From: Gammaproteobacteria bacterium
Lineage (GTDB): Bacteria > Pseudomonadota > Gammaproteobacteria > SZUA-152
Assembly: GCA_032250735.1 (NCBI GenBank)
Contig: JAVVEP010000021.1
Location: 1-49,120, forward strand
Length of the DNA: 49,120 bases
Direction of reading: 5' to 3'
The notes under the pieces were generated by a model, which saw only the letters and a program-made list of their open reading frames with translations, searched no databases and was not told where the DNA came from. This document shows, piece by piece, positions 28,420 through 35,876 of this stretch (positions are counted from its first letter, which is position 1; every line of letters begins with the position of its first letter). Made by a program: the position numbers and the translations under genes.

Positions 28420-29511
28420 ATGAGCAGCGTCACCCGCGAACAGGTTGAATCCGCTATCAAACAATACATTGATCCCTGTCTGCAGCTGGATCTGGTGAGC
28501 GCGAAGTGTATCAAAAACATCGCCATCGAGGGGGATAAAGCTACGGTGGATGTGCAGTTGGGCTTTCCCGCCAAGGGCCATGAGGCCGCCCTGATCAGCA
28601 AGCTGAAAGAGCAGATCACCGCTATCGACGGCATCAGCGACGCGATCATTAATGTCACCACCAAGGTGGAGGCGCACAGCGCGCAAAAGGGCGTGAAGCC
28701 GATCAAGGGCGTGAAGAACATTATCGCCATCGCCTCGGGCAAGGGCGGTGTCGGCAAGTCCACCACGGCGGTGAATCTGGCGCTGGCGCTGAAGGCCGAA
28801 GGCGCCACCGTCGGTATTCTGGATGCCGATATCTATGGCCCCAGTCAGCCGCGCATGTTGGGTGTCTCCGACAAACCCGAATCCCCTGATGGCAAATCCC
28901 TGTCGCCCTTGATGGGCCACGGCATCCAGTCCATGTCCATCGGTTATCTCATCGAAGAGGAAACTCCGATGATCTGGCGCGGCCCGATGGTCACCCAGGC
29001 CCTGGAGCAGTTGCTGAATGACACCAACTGGACTGACGTGGATTATCTGATCATCGACCTGCCGCCGGGTACCGGCGACATCCAGCTGACCCTGGCGCAG
29101 AAGGTGCCGGTGAGCGGCGCGATCATCGTCACCACGCCGCAGGACATCGCCCTGCTGGATGCGCGCAAGGCGCTGAAGATGTTCGAGAAGGTGGATGTGA
29201 CGGTGTTGGGCATCGTGGAAAACATGAGTATCCATATCTGCTCCAAGTGTGGTCACGAGGAGCATATCTTCGGTCAGGGCGGCGGACAGAGCATGTCCGA
29301 ACAATACGGTGTGGACCTCATCGGCGCCCTGCCGCTGGACATCCAGATTCGCCAGGAAGTGGATGCGGGTACGCCGACGGTGGCGGCGGATCCTGATGGT
29401 CGCATTGCCCAGATCTATCGGGAGATCGCCCGTCGTGTCGCGGCCAAGCTTTCCCTGAAGGCCAGGGAGTTCAGCGCCAAGTTCCCGAATATTGTGATTC
29501 AAAATAACTAA
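28420..29511 (+). CDS. apbC: Iron-sulfur cluster carrier protein ApbC (Mrp/NBP35 family)
   Basis: A 363-residue P-loop ATPase that binds and transfers [4Fe-4S] clusters. An N-terminal MIP18/DUF59 domain (about residues 1-85) precedes the deviant Walker A SGKGGVGKST (106-115). Switch segments ILDADIYGPSQPRMLG and LIIDLPPGTGDIQLTL follow, then the cluster-binding CSKC motif (Cys274 and Cys277). AAGGAG lies upstream of the ATG. Its position beside metG and the Fe-S-rich rsx operon is conserved in gammaproteobacteria. That is consistent with a role in maturing Fe-S proteins, though the Rnf link is only by neighbourhood. Confidence 0.96.
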   Translation: MSSVTREQVESAIKQYIDPCLQLDLVSAKCIKNIAIEGDKATVDVQLGFPAKGHEAALISKLKEQITAIDGISDAIINVTTKVEAHSAQKGVKPIKGVKNIIAIASGKGGVGKSTTAVNLALALKAEGATVGILDADIYGPSQPRMLGVSDKPESPDGKSLSPLMGHGIQSMSIGYLIEEETPMIWRGPMVTQALEQLLNDTNWTDVDYLIIDLPPGTGDIQLTLAQKVPVSGAIIVTTPQDIALLDARKALKMFEKVDVTVLGIVENMSIHICSKCGHEEHIFGQGGGQSMSEQYGVDLIGALPLDIQIRQEVDAGTPTVAADPDGRIAQIYREIARRVAAKLSLKAREFSAKFPNIVIQNN

Positions 29512-29526
29512 AACGGATTCAGGTTC

Positions 29527-29661
29527 TATAAAGATAAAAATCGCAAAGAACGCAAAGGCACGCGAAGCATTTAAAAACAAACCTTTGCGGGACTTTGCGA
29601 CCTTTGCGGTTAATAATTCATTGCATTAAAACCGGTGGGCAGTGTCCACCCTACTACGACT
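29527..29661. repeat. Intergenic repeat cluster between apbC and dcd
   Basis: The 177-base gap holds two repeat types. The first is an imperfect inverted repeat of CGCAAAG-rich sequence (ATCGCAAAGAACGCAAAGGC at about 29539, facing CCTTTGCGGGACTTTGCGAC at about 29582). The second is GGTGGGCAGTGTCCACCCTA at about 29634, which contains the palindrome GGTGG-N7-CCACC and matches in inverted orientation the GTAGGGTG element at 25932. No gene is present. The dcd promoter should lie near 29600-29660, but I cannot pinpoint it. Confidence 0.7.
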
Positions 29662-29688
29662 GCGATTTAAGCTGAGGGGGAAGTGGCA

Positions 29689-30255
29689 GTGGGTATCAAG
29701 TCAGACAAGTGGATTCGCCGCATGGCGGAACAGCAGGGCATGATCGAGCCCTTTGCATCGGGGCAGGTGCGTGAGGCCGACGGCAATCGCATCATTTCCT
29801 ACGGTACATCCAGTTATGGTTATGACGTGCGTTGCGCCGACGAATTCAAGATCTTCACCAATATCAATTCGGCGGTGGTCGATCCCAAGAACTTCGACGA
29901 CAACAGTTTTGTGGATGTGAAGGCCGACGTCTGCATCATCCCGCCGAACTCGTTTGCCCTTGCCCGTACCGTGGAATATTTCCGCATCCCGCGCGACACG
30001 CTCACTATCTGCCTGGGCAAATCCACTTATGCGCGTTGCGGCATCATTGTCAATGTCACGCCGCTGGAGCCGGAATGGGAAGGCCACGTGACTCTGGAAT
30101 TTTCCAACACCACCACCCTGCCGGCCAAGATCTACGCCAACGAGGGCGTGGCGCAGATGCTGTTCTTTACCGGTGACGAAGTGTGCGAGACCTCCTACAA
30201 GGACCGCGGTGGAAAGTACCAGGGACAGACTGGAGTCACCCTGCCAAAGACCTAG
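29689..30255 (+). CDS. dcd: dCTP deaminase
   Basis: Converts dCTP to dUTP, feeding dTMP synthesis in the cytoplasm. It is 188 residues from GTG 29689. This start gives [20 protein letters not shown], the family N terminus, and lies 8 bases after GAGGGG; the in-frame GTG 29683 is too close to that site. Conserved blocks include [40 protein letters not shown] and [19 protein letters not shown], where the catalytic Glu lies in TLEF. The C-terminal [18 protein letters not shown] is typical. It follows apbC on the same strand. Confidence 0.97.
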   Translation: MGIKSDKWIRRMAEQQGMIEPFASGQVREADGNRIISYGTSSYGYDVRCADEFKIFTNINSAVVDPKNFDDNSFVDVKADVCIIPPNSFALARTVEYFRIPRDTLTICLGKSTYARCGIIVNVTPLEPEWEGHVTLEFSNTTTLPAKIYANEGVAQMLFFTGDEVCETSYKDRGGKYQGQTGVTLPKT

Positions 30256-30265
30256 CTTTTTTGAT

Positions 30266-30306
30266 TATATATTCATGGTGAACAAATCTGGTTTGTTGAA
30301 TATATA
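30266..30306. other. AT-rich hairpin downstream of dcd
   Basis: The 10-bp outer arms are TATATATTCA (30266-30275) and TGAATATATA (30297-30306); the inner arms are AACAAA (30281-30286) and TTTGTT (30292-30297, sharing one base). It lies 11 bases after the dcd stop and is followed by a short T-rich run. It could end dcd transcription or belong to the control region of the next gene. Confidence 0.5.
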
Positions 30307-30371
30307 GTTTTGTGCACTAGTATTAGTTACATGGAGATTGTTATTTTTGTGTCCATTGTGGGCTTCAATTC

Positions 30372-30384
30372 CTGTAACAGTGTT
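30372..30384. promoter_or_regulatory. Palindrome CTGTAACAG plus TGTT, upstream of secreted protein gene
   Basis: A 9-base palindrome, CTGTAACAG (30372-30380), is followed by TGTT and lies 48 bases before the GTG start at 30428. Nearly the same 13 bases (CTGTTACAGTGTT) occur at 32049-32061, upstream of the PEP-CTERM gene. It may be a shared operator; the binding protein is unknown. Confidence 0.35.
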
Positions 30385-30427
30385 GTACCACTAATCACAC
30401 TAATCAGATGAAGAGGAGGGATTTCTC

Positions 30428-30817
30428 GTGGCTATTCAAAGAGTCGTTCTGTTTTTAGGTACCCTGATGTTGTTTGTCGCACCTGTGGTGTTGGCTGATT
30501 CTCCCAAGTCAATCGATCAGCCAGACAGTCATTCTGTTCCTGTCAAAGGGAAAGTGACTTTATACAGAGTGCAGACTGAAGGTATGAAGCTGGGTGAGGG
30601 TAAGAACCTAACGGATGCGGAATTATTTGTATCTCTAGATACTAATCCTAAGATGGTATATTCATTGCAACTGAAGTCTGGTTCGCCTGTATCGAACAGC
30701 GTAATGGCAGCAACCTTGCGGGATGCGTATGTGAATAAGCTGCCTGTCACCATTTATAGTCAAATAAATGTGAATAAAGATAATTATCGTAAGATCTTAA
30801 TGATTCAGCTTGATTAA
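30428..30817 (+). CDS. Unrecognised small secreted protein
   Basis: A 129-residue protein starting at GTG 30428, preceded by GGAGG 7 bases upstream. A clear signal peptide (MAIQRVVLFLGTLMLFVAPV to about residue 23, cleavage near VLA-DS) leads to a roughly 105-residue mature domain with no cysteines. It contains KVTLYRVQTEGMKLGEGKNL, LFVSLDTNPKMVYSLQLKSG and a C-terminal beta-like NYRKILMIQLD. I recognise no family. Codon use is visibly more AT-rich than in neighbouring genes, and so is the surrounding sequence, suggesting acquisition by transfer. It stands alone between dcd and a terminator. A CTGTAACAG palindrome upstream recurs at the PEP-CTERM gene. Confidence 0.8.
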   Translation: MAIQRVVLFLGTLMLFVAPVVLADSPKSIDQPDSHSVPVKGKVTLYRVQTEGMKLGEGKNLTDAELFVSLDTNPKMVYSLQLKSGSPVSNSVMAATLRDAYVNKLPVTIYSQINVNKDNYRKILMIQLD

Positions 30818-30995
30818 TTTCCATTAAGGTAAGGGGATGCTTGAAGGTTTGTGGATTGCGTATCATAGCCTGGTGCGCCTTGTTCCCTGGCGTGTATCAC
30901 TGAATATTTTTGGGTTCTGCGTGACGCGGTTGCATTTTTTCTGTAAATCCACCTAGTTCGCGTTTAAAGAAAGGCTCGCGAAAATTGGGCCAAAA

Positions 30996-31030
30996 AAAAC
31001 ATCCCTGCCAGTCACTGGCAGGGATGTTTT
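30996..31030. terminator. Bidirectional intrinsic terminator downstream of PEP-CTERM gene
   Basis: AAAACATCCCTGCCA (30996-31010) pairs perfectly with its complement at 31016-31030 around the loop GTCAC. A-rich sequence precedes and TTTT follows on the plus strand, giving a T run on the minus strand as well. It terminates the minus-strand PEP-CTERM gene and can also stop the plus-strand secreted-protein transcript. The rest of the 269-base gap (30818-31086) shows nothing recognisable. Confidence 0.9.
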
Positions 31031-31086
31031 GGTTTTAGCCGTCCAGTTTTTTGGGCTGAACGTTTAGTATTAACCAGTCCTGCCGA

Positions 31087-31899
31087 TTATGCGGCCTTTT
31101 TTCTGCGGCGCGCAGCACCCAGGCCGATCAGTCCCAGTCCCATCAGGGCCAGCGAGGCCGGTTCCGGCACATCAGTGATCTCTCTGCCCAGCTTGGTCTG
31201 GATAACACCAGCGAAGTCGTTAAAGTTGTTGGCCATCAGGAAGAAGCCGGTGGGGGTATCCGCCGGATTGATGCCCACCAGGGCCTGTAGGTAGTTTTGG
31301 TCGATACCGGACCCGACGCCCAGGGCATTGATGGTGATATTGGCGTCACGCGCGGCATTGGCGGCCAGTCTTGCATCCCCGTCAGCGGTCGTATTGCAGC
31401 TTGCTGAGGTATGGGGGTCTACACCGGCACAGGTTGTCGGATTGCCGTCGGTGGAGATGTCGATCACCGTTTTTGCCCCATCAATACCATTGGTGAGGAT
31501 ATCATTGGTGGCGACCTGTATAGCTCCTTCGGTGTTGGTAAGGCCACCGTTGTAAGACATGTTCGCCACGGTGAACATGTTGCCAAAGGTGGTGGCGGAG
31601 GCGTTGTCGGTAATCTGGAACCAGTTGGTCTCTTCCACCACGGAGGTGCCAAATTGATAGGCGCGCACCCACAGGCTGTCGTAGCTGCTGGGGGCGACAT
31701 AGGTGTCATAGAAGGTGCCGGAGGCGAAGGCGTTCTGGTAACCGGCGAGCTGCAGCGACCAGCCGGAAGCCCCAACGCTGCCGGAGCCGTCCATCACCAG
31801 GGCCAGTTCCAATGGTACGGCGGAGGCGGTGCCGGGTACCAGGCCGCCTAGCGCGAGCGCAAAGCTGGTAGAGATTGTCCACTTCTTGAAAACGTTCAT
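31087..31899 (-). CDS. PEP-CTERM sorted protein with von Willebrand A domain (DUF1194-like)
   Basis: A 270-residue exported protein from ATG 31899, preceded by GGAGAGG; the upstream in-frame extension lacks support. A signal peptide (about residues 1-27, ending TASA) is followed by a VWA domain with MIDAS-type DGSGSVGASGW, consistent with the DUF1194 group, spanning about residues 30-235. The C terminus carries the PEP-CTERM sorting signal VPEPASLALMGLGLIGLGAA followed by RRRKK. Such proteins are cleaved and anchored by exosortase (EpsH), usually in exopolysaccharide-producing bacteria; no exosortase gene is in this window. A candidate sigma-54 promoter lies 107 bases upstream of the ATG. It is monocistronic and ends at the hairpin 30996-31030. 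Confidence 0.9.
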   Translation of the reverse strand: MNVFKKWTISTSFALALGGLVPGTASAVPLELALVMDGSGSVGASGWSLQLAGYQNAFASGTFYDTYVAPSSYDSLWVRAYQFGTSVVEETNWFQITDNASATTFGNMFTVANMSYNGGLTNTEGAIQVATNDILTNGIDGAKTVIDISTDGNPTTCAGVDPHTSASCNTTADGDARLAANAARDANITINALGVGSGIDQNYLQALVGINPADTPTGFFLMANNFNDFAGVIQTKLGREITDVPEPASLALMGLGLIGLGAARRRKKAA

Positions 31900-32005
31900 T
31901 TTTCCTCTCCTTGAATAAACAACATTGGTTAAACAATTAATTGTCCTGTTGGACCAGGTAGCTATCCTCATTGCTCTGCACTGCGAGAATTCGGTGAGTA
32001 ATAAC

Positions 32006-32021
32006 TGCATGGAACATGCCA
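32006..32021 (-). promoter_or_regulatory. Candidate sigma-54 (RpoN) promoter of the PEP-CTERM gene
   Basis: On the minus strand the sequence is TGGCATGTTCCATGCA, which has the GG-N10-GC spacing and close similarity to the sigma-54 consensus TGGCACN5TTGCA. It would give a leader of roughly 95 bases. Control of PEP-CTERM genes by RpoN with the PrsK/PrsR two-component system has been described in floc-forming bacteria. The same bases form an inverted repeat GCATG-TTC-CATGC, so an operator is an alternative reading. Confidence 0.5.
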
Positions 32022-32048
32022 GAGGATACATTTTATATATTTATCAGT

Positions 32049-32061
32049 CTGTTACAGTGTT
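32049..32061. promoter_or_regulatory. Palindrome CTGTTACAG plus TGTT upstream of PEP-CTERM gene
   Basis: CTGTTACAG (32049-32057, plus strand) followed by TGTT lies 28 bases upstream of the candidate sigma-54 element. It matches 30372-30384 except for the central A/T, which is neutral in a palindrome. It is a possible activator or repressor site. Confidence 0.35.
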
Positions 32062-32199
32062 TTTGTGTTATAGAAAGCGAGCAGAAAGGGTGGAGTGTAA
32101 AATTTTTCGACGACCCTGATGCGGCGGTGGATCCGGATTTTCTATGAGCTATCTAGTGGTATATGTGGATGGTCGAGGGTGTTTTCACGGTATGCAGGT

Positions 32200-32949
32200 C
32201 TACAGGCCCCTGACCGAGGTCAGGACGGCGATGACTGGGCTGTCGTCATCCTTGCGTTGTTCAATGCGCACCGGCAGGTAGGCCAGCTCCCTGGCGCACC
32301 ACATCGTGGTCTTGCGACTGCCCTTGATATAGCGCAGACGCACGGTGTCAAAAGTTCCCAGCGCAGTCTTGATGCGTTCCTGGCCGAGGATCTCGATGTC
32401 GTAATATTTCAGTTTGCCGCCATCGGCCACCGGGTAGCGTAAGGTGGTGGCGGTGGTGGCGGTGGTGGAGAGGTCCTGCATGATGCGCAACTGATACAGC
32501 AGTTTGTCCGAGGTGTCGTGCTCCAGCGGCATCGTCCAGGGCTGGTTGTCGACGGTGTTGATGACCCGATTCTTTTCCCAGTCAAAATCCAGCTGTACGC
32601 GACGATCCTTTTTGCCGCCGCTGTTGAAGAGGGTGTACTGCAGGGGGCGTGGCTGGCCCTGGAAATAGGCCCAGTGGCTGCGTTCGATGACCTGTCCGCT
32701 GGTAAACAGCTTGGCGATGCCGACCGGGCGGGTAATGGATTCAAACAGGTACGCGTCGCCCTCACGCTGGAGTGTGCGTTGGGTCTCGCCGATGGTGACG
32801 CCCGACTTTTTGACGTCGTAGGTGGCGGAAAACTGCTCGGGCAGGGCGGCGGCATGGCTGCTTCCCAGGCCGATCAGCAGGGTGCCGAGGCAGCCGTATA
32901 CCGATAGCCTTGGCCGTTTCAGGCGATGAGAGGATGGTTGCTTATTCAT
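32200..32949 (-). CDS. DUF3108 exported protein
   Basis: A 249-residue protein with a basic N terminus, a signal helix (LSVYGCLGTLLIGLGSSHAA, about residues 15-34) and a beta-rich mature part. Typical DUF3108 features are FSATYDVKKSGVTIGETQRT, the RSHWAYFQGQPRPLQYTLFN segment, FDWEKNRVIN and a C-terminal KTTMWCARELAYLPVRIEQR. Function is not established; the fold is predicted to be an outer-membrane or periplasmic beta structure. In many gammaproteobacteria it neighbours purN-purM. Here three membrane-protein genes lie between. The upstream flippase-like gene overlaps its start by 8 bases, so the two are co-translated. Confidence 0.85.
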   Translation of the reverse strand: MNKQPSSHRLKRPRLSVYGCLGTLLIGLGSSHAAALPEQFSATYDVKKSGVTIGETQRTLQREGDAYLFESITRPVGIAKLFTSGQVIERSHWAYFQGQPRPLQYTLFNSGGKKDRRVQLDFDWEKNRVINTVDNQPWTMPLEHDTSDKLLYQLRIMQDLSTTATTATTLRYPVADGGKLKYYDIEILGQERIKTALGTFDTVRLRYIKGSRKTTMWCARELAYLPVRIEQRKDDDSPVIAVLTSVRGL

Positions 32950-33949
32950 GCGGGGTCACCGTGGTGGGCGTGGTTTTCGGGAGGGGCTGACCGGGCAGCA
33001 GCAGGCTCACCAGGCCAGACAGCAGGGTGCAGCCTAGCACGAACAGGTGCAGGTTCACGGCGGCCTGCAGGGCGGTGGTGGGTGGGATGCCGAACGGCGC
33101 CAGGCCGGCGACGACCCCGGCCTCGTAGGTGCCCGCACCGGCGATGCCGTGGATGGGCAATACGCTGGTGAAGTCCCCCAGGGTGGCGCCTATCCATGCG
33201 GTGCCCAGCGGGATGTCGGCAAACAGGGTGAGAATCCAGGCGAATACCGCCAGTTTGATCGCCCAGTTGAGCAGGGTCCACAGCCACGAGCGCCAGAACA
33301 GGCGGGGCTGTTGCGGCAGGCTCTCCAGCACCTGATGCAGGAATTTTCCGATGGTACCGGGGTGGTGTCTCAGACGTCGCTGCCAGGCGCCATAGAGTTG
33401 GAACCCCAGCCAGGGCAGGACCATCCAGGCGAGCCCCAGCAGGGCCCCGGCGGTCTGGCCGATGAAGCGTTCGCCGAGCACCAGCAGGGCAAAGGCGATG
33501 AGGGTGTGCAGGTCCAGCAGCCGAAACCACAGCAGGGCGGGCACGGAACGCATCGCGGGTATGGCGAAGCCGTGGGCCATCAGCAGGGGAAAGCTCAGTT
33601 CGCCGGAGCGCATGGGCAGGAGGTTGTTGAGCAGGTTGTGTTGCAGGGACAGCCGCAGGCACAGCGCAAACCGACCGCGGGTGTCGGCCAGAAAATAGTC
33701 GTAGACGCGCAGGGCACGCAGGCTGTAGCTCAAAAATACCAGTATAATGCCCGCGGCCAGGGCGCCGGGGGCCAGTGTCCGCCAGGGGCTCAGCAGGGTC
33801 GACCAGCCGATCCAGCGTTCCACTGCCAGGATCAGCCCCGCCAGCAGCAGTGCGCCGATGAGGTAGCGCAGGGCCGTGACCAGCGGGTGCTTTCGCGGGG
33901 CGCGGTCGCGGCCTGTGGTGGCTGCGGGGGGTGGGGATTTGTCGGTCAC
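32942..33949 (-). CDS. Lysylphosphatidylglycerol synthase TM-domain/flippase-like membrane protein (YbhN type)
   Basis: A 335-residue integral membrane protein with about eight hydrophobic helices and a Pro-rich, basic cytoplasmic N terminus (residues 1-22). Motifs of the UPF0104/LPG_synthase_TM family include LVFLSYSLRALRVYDYFLAD, LQHNLLNNLLPMRSGELSFP and IHGIAGAGTYEAGVVAGLAP. There is no soluble MprF-like aminoacyl transferase domain, so it is not a lysyl-PG synthase. Family members are linked to lipid or glycolipid translocation. It is divergent from the glycosyltransferase gene 196 bases away and co-translated with DUF3108. Confidence 0.88.
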   Translation of the reverse strand: MTDKSPPPAATTGRDRAPRKHPLVTALRYLIGALLLAGLILAVERWIGWSTLLSPWRTLAPGALAAGIILVFLSYSLRALRVYDYFLADTRGRFALCLRLSLQHNLLNNLLPMRSGELSFPLLMAHGFAIPAMRSVPALLWFRLLDLHTLIAFALLVLGERFIGQTAGALLGLAWMVLPWLGFQLYGAWQRRLRHHPGTIGKFLHQVLESLPQQPRLFWRSWLWTLLNWAIKLAVFAWILTLFADIPLGTAWIGATLGDFTSVLPIHGIAGAGTYEAGVVAGLAPFGIPPTTALQAAVNLHLFVLGCTLLSGLVSLLLPGQPLPKTTPTTVTPHE

Positions 33950-34145
33950 GGTTGAGAGGTCATGGATGGAAGAATGTAGCGCCTGTCCTGAGCGGGATGA
34001 ACAGGCCGTAGTCTATCTCATGCGACCACCTGAAACATCCGCGCCCAGAGCCGTTGTATGACACATGATTTTATTCCCGGCAGCTTAACGCGATGGTTGC
34101 TTCCGCGTCGCCGCCTTAAACCACCTAAAAGCCACCGAGAACGCC

Positions 34146-35759
34146 ATGTCCCCCATCCTGCCCATACCGCTCAGCCACTTTGTATTGCGGCTGTTGGCCC
34201 TGCTGGCCGTGGCGGTGAGTTTTTATCTGAACATTTACGCCGTCCCCCTGTTTGACCTGGACGAGGGCGCCTTCAGCGAGGCTACGCGCGAGATGCTGGT
34301 GCGCGGTGATTTTGTCTCCACCTATCTCGATGGCAATCCGCGCTACGACAAGCCGATCCTGATCTATTGGTTGCAGGCGGCCAGCGTGCTGGTGTTTGGG
34401 GTCAACGAGTTCGCCTTTCGGCTGCCCTCGGCGCTGGCGGCCACGCTGTGGGTGCTGGCGGTGTACGCCTTTGTGCGCCGCTTGCGCGATGAACGCAGCG
34501 CCCTGCTGGCGGCGATCATCACCGCCACGGCCTTTGAGGTCTCGGTGATGGCCAGCGCGGCCACGGCCGATGCCCTACTGAATCTGTTTATCGCCAGCGC
34601 GCTGTTTTGTGTCTACCTGTACTGGCGGGAGCGCGAACGCCGTTGGCTGCTGCTGGCCTTTGCCTGTATCGGGCTGGGCTTTCTGACCAAGGGCCCGGTG
34701 GCCGTGCTGGTGCCGCTGGCGGTCAGCCTGCTGTTTTTTGCCGTCAAAGGGCAGTGGCGGCTGTGGCTGAAGATGGTGTTCAACCCACTGGGCATCCTGA
34801 TTTTTCTGGCCATCGCCCTGCCCTGGTATGTGGTGCAGTACCTCAAGGAGGGGGATGCCTTTATTCAGGGCTTTTTCTTCAAACACAATCTCGACCGTTT
34901 CGGTGGCGCCATGGAGCAGCACGGCGGCGGCATTTTCTATTACCTGCCGGTGTTGCTGGTGGCAGTGCTGCCCTTTACCACGGTGTTTGTGAAGGCGCTG
35001 CTCAACGCCCGGCAGTTGCTGCGCGATGAGCTGGGCCTGTTCGGCCTGCTGTGGCTGGGGTTTGTGGTGGTCTTTTTTTCCCTCTCCGGCACCAAGCTGC
35101 CGCACTATGTGTTGTACGGACTGACCGGCATGTTCATCGTCATGGCGCTGTTCATCAACGAGGCGGGGATGAACCGGCTGGGCGACCGGCTGAGCGCGAG
35201 GCTGTGGCTGTACATGCCGCAGCTGGTGCTGTTTGTAGTGCTGCTGTTGTTGCCCGAGATCATCGACGGCGCCCTGCCCGGGATCAAGGACCAGTACCTG
35301 CGGGAGATGCTGGCTGAATACCCTTCCCACTTCTCGTTAGGCTACCGGCTGTTTTTTGTGGCGGCGATCATGTTCACCCTGTGGTGTATGGCAGAGCGCC
35401 GGTTTCTGCTGTCGGACAAACTGCTGATCAGCGGCGTGGTCAGCGCCCTGTCGATCTCGGCGTTCCTGCTGCCGGTGGTGGCCGGGCTGCATCAGGGGCC
35501 GGTAAAAGAGGCGGCTTTGCTGGTCAATAAGGAGGGCTATGCCGACAGCGGCACGCTGGTGCGCTGGCACCTGAATACCCCCAGCTTCAGCGTCTACATC
35601 CAGCGGGTGACCGAGACGCGCCGCCCGCAACGGGGCGAGATCGTGTTGACCAAATCCAAGTATCTGCCCGAGCTGGAACCCTACGAGTTGCTGTATCGCA
35701 AGGGTGGCGTGGCGCTGGCGCGCTTGACCGCAGCGGCTGAGGCCCCCGCCTCAAAATAG
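34146..35759 (+). CDS. GT39/ArnT-like membrane glycosyltransferase
   Basis: A 537-residue polytopic protein of the PMT/ArnT family (GT-C fold). The first periplasmic loop carries VPLFDLDEGAFSEATREML, where the acidic pair is the predicted catalytic or metal-binding site, and the segment YDKPILIYWLQA typical of ArnT-like enzymes. About ten to twelve helices follow, then a periplasmic C-terminal domain. The enzymes transfer a sugar from a polyprenyl-phosphate donor to lipid A or another acceptor at the outer face of the inner membrane. No aminoarabinose synthesis genes accompany it, so the donor sugar is unknown. It forms a putative module with the flippase-like and PAP2 genes. Confidence 0.9.
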   Translation: MSPILPIPLSHFVLRLLALLAVAVSFYLNIYAVPLFDLDEGAFSEATREMLVRGDFVSTYLDGNPRYDKPILIYWLQAASVLVFGVNEFAFRLPSALAATLWVLAVYAFVRRLRDERSALLAAIITATAFEVSVMASAATADALLNLFIASALFCVYLYWRERERRWLLLAFACIGLGFLTKGPVAVLVPLAVSLLFFAVKGQWRLWLKMVFNPLGILIFLAIALPWYVVQYLKEGDAFIQGFFFKHNLDRFGGAMEQHGGGIFYYLPVLLVAVLPFTTVFVKALLNARQLLRDELGLFGLLWLGFVVVFFSLSGTKLPHYVLYGLTGMFIVMALFINEAGMNRLGDRLSARLWLYMPQLVLFVVLLLLPEIIDGALPGIKDQYLREMLAEYPSHFSLGYRLFFVAAIMFTLWCMAERRFLLSDKLLISGVVSALSISAFLLPVVAGLHQGPVKEAALLVNKEGYADSGTLVRWHLNTPSFSVYIQRVTETRRPQRGEIVLTKSKYLPELEPYELLYRKGGVALARLTAAAEAPASK

Positions 35760-35778
35760 CCAGCTGTCGGCAGCCTTA

Positions 35779-35814
35779 GTTCAGTAAAGGGTTCAGTAAA
35801 AGGTTCAGTAAAGC
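35779..35814. repeat. Three 12-base tandem repeats (GTTCAGTAAAGG)
   Basis: Three consecutive copies, GTTCAGTAAAGG, GTTCAGTAAAAG and GTTCAGTAAAGC, begin 19 bases after the glycosyltransferase stop and lie in the convergent gap before PAP2. The unit length of 12 keeps frame, but no gene uses it. Confidence 0.85.
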
Positions 35815-35851
35815 CGATATCGGTTTGCAAGCGGCCAAGCCGATCGACGAC

Positions 35852-35876
35852 GGGGACAGACCTAAGGTCTGTCCCC
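35852..35876. repeat. Perfect palindrome containing the PAP2 stop codon
   Basis: The arms GGGGACAGACC (35852-35862) and GGTCTGTCCCC (35866-35876) flank TAA. The minus-strand PAP2 stop codon (35862-35864) sits at the centre and the last codons lie in the right arm. There is no T tract. Similar GGGGACAGACC palindromes are common mobile repeats in other genomes, so this is probably an inserted repeat that now forms the end of the gene. Confidence 0.75.

Noticed and set aside
28270-29580. 436-codon minus-strand open frame opposite apbC
   Set aside because: Shadow of apbC, which has an intact P-loop and CxxC motif.
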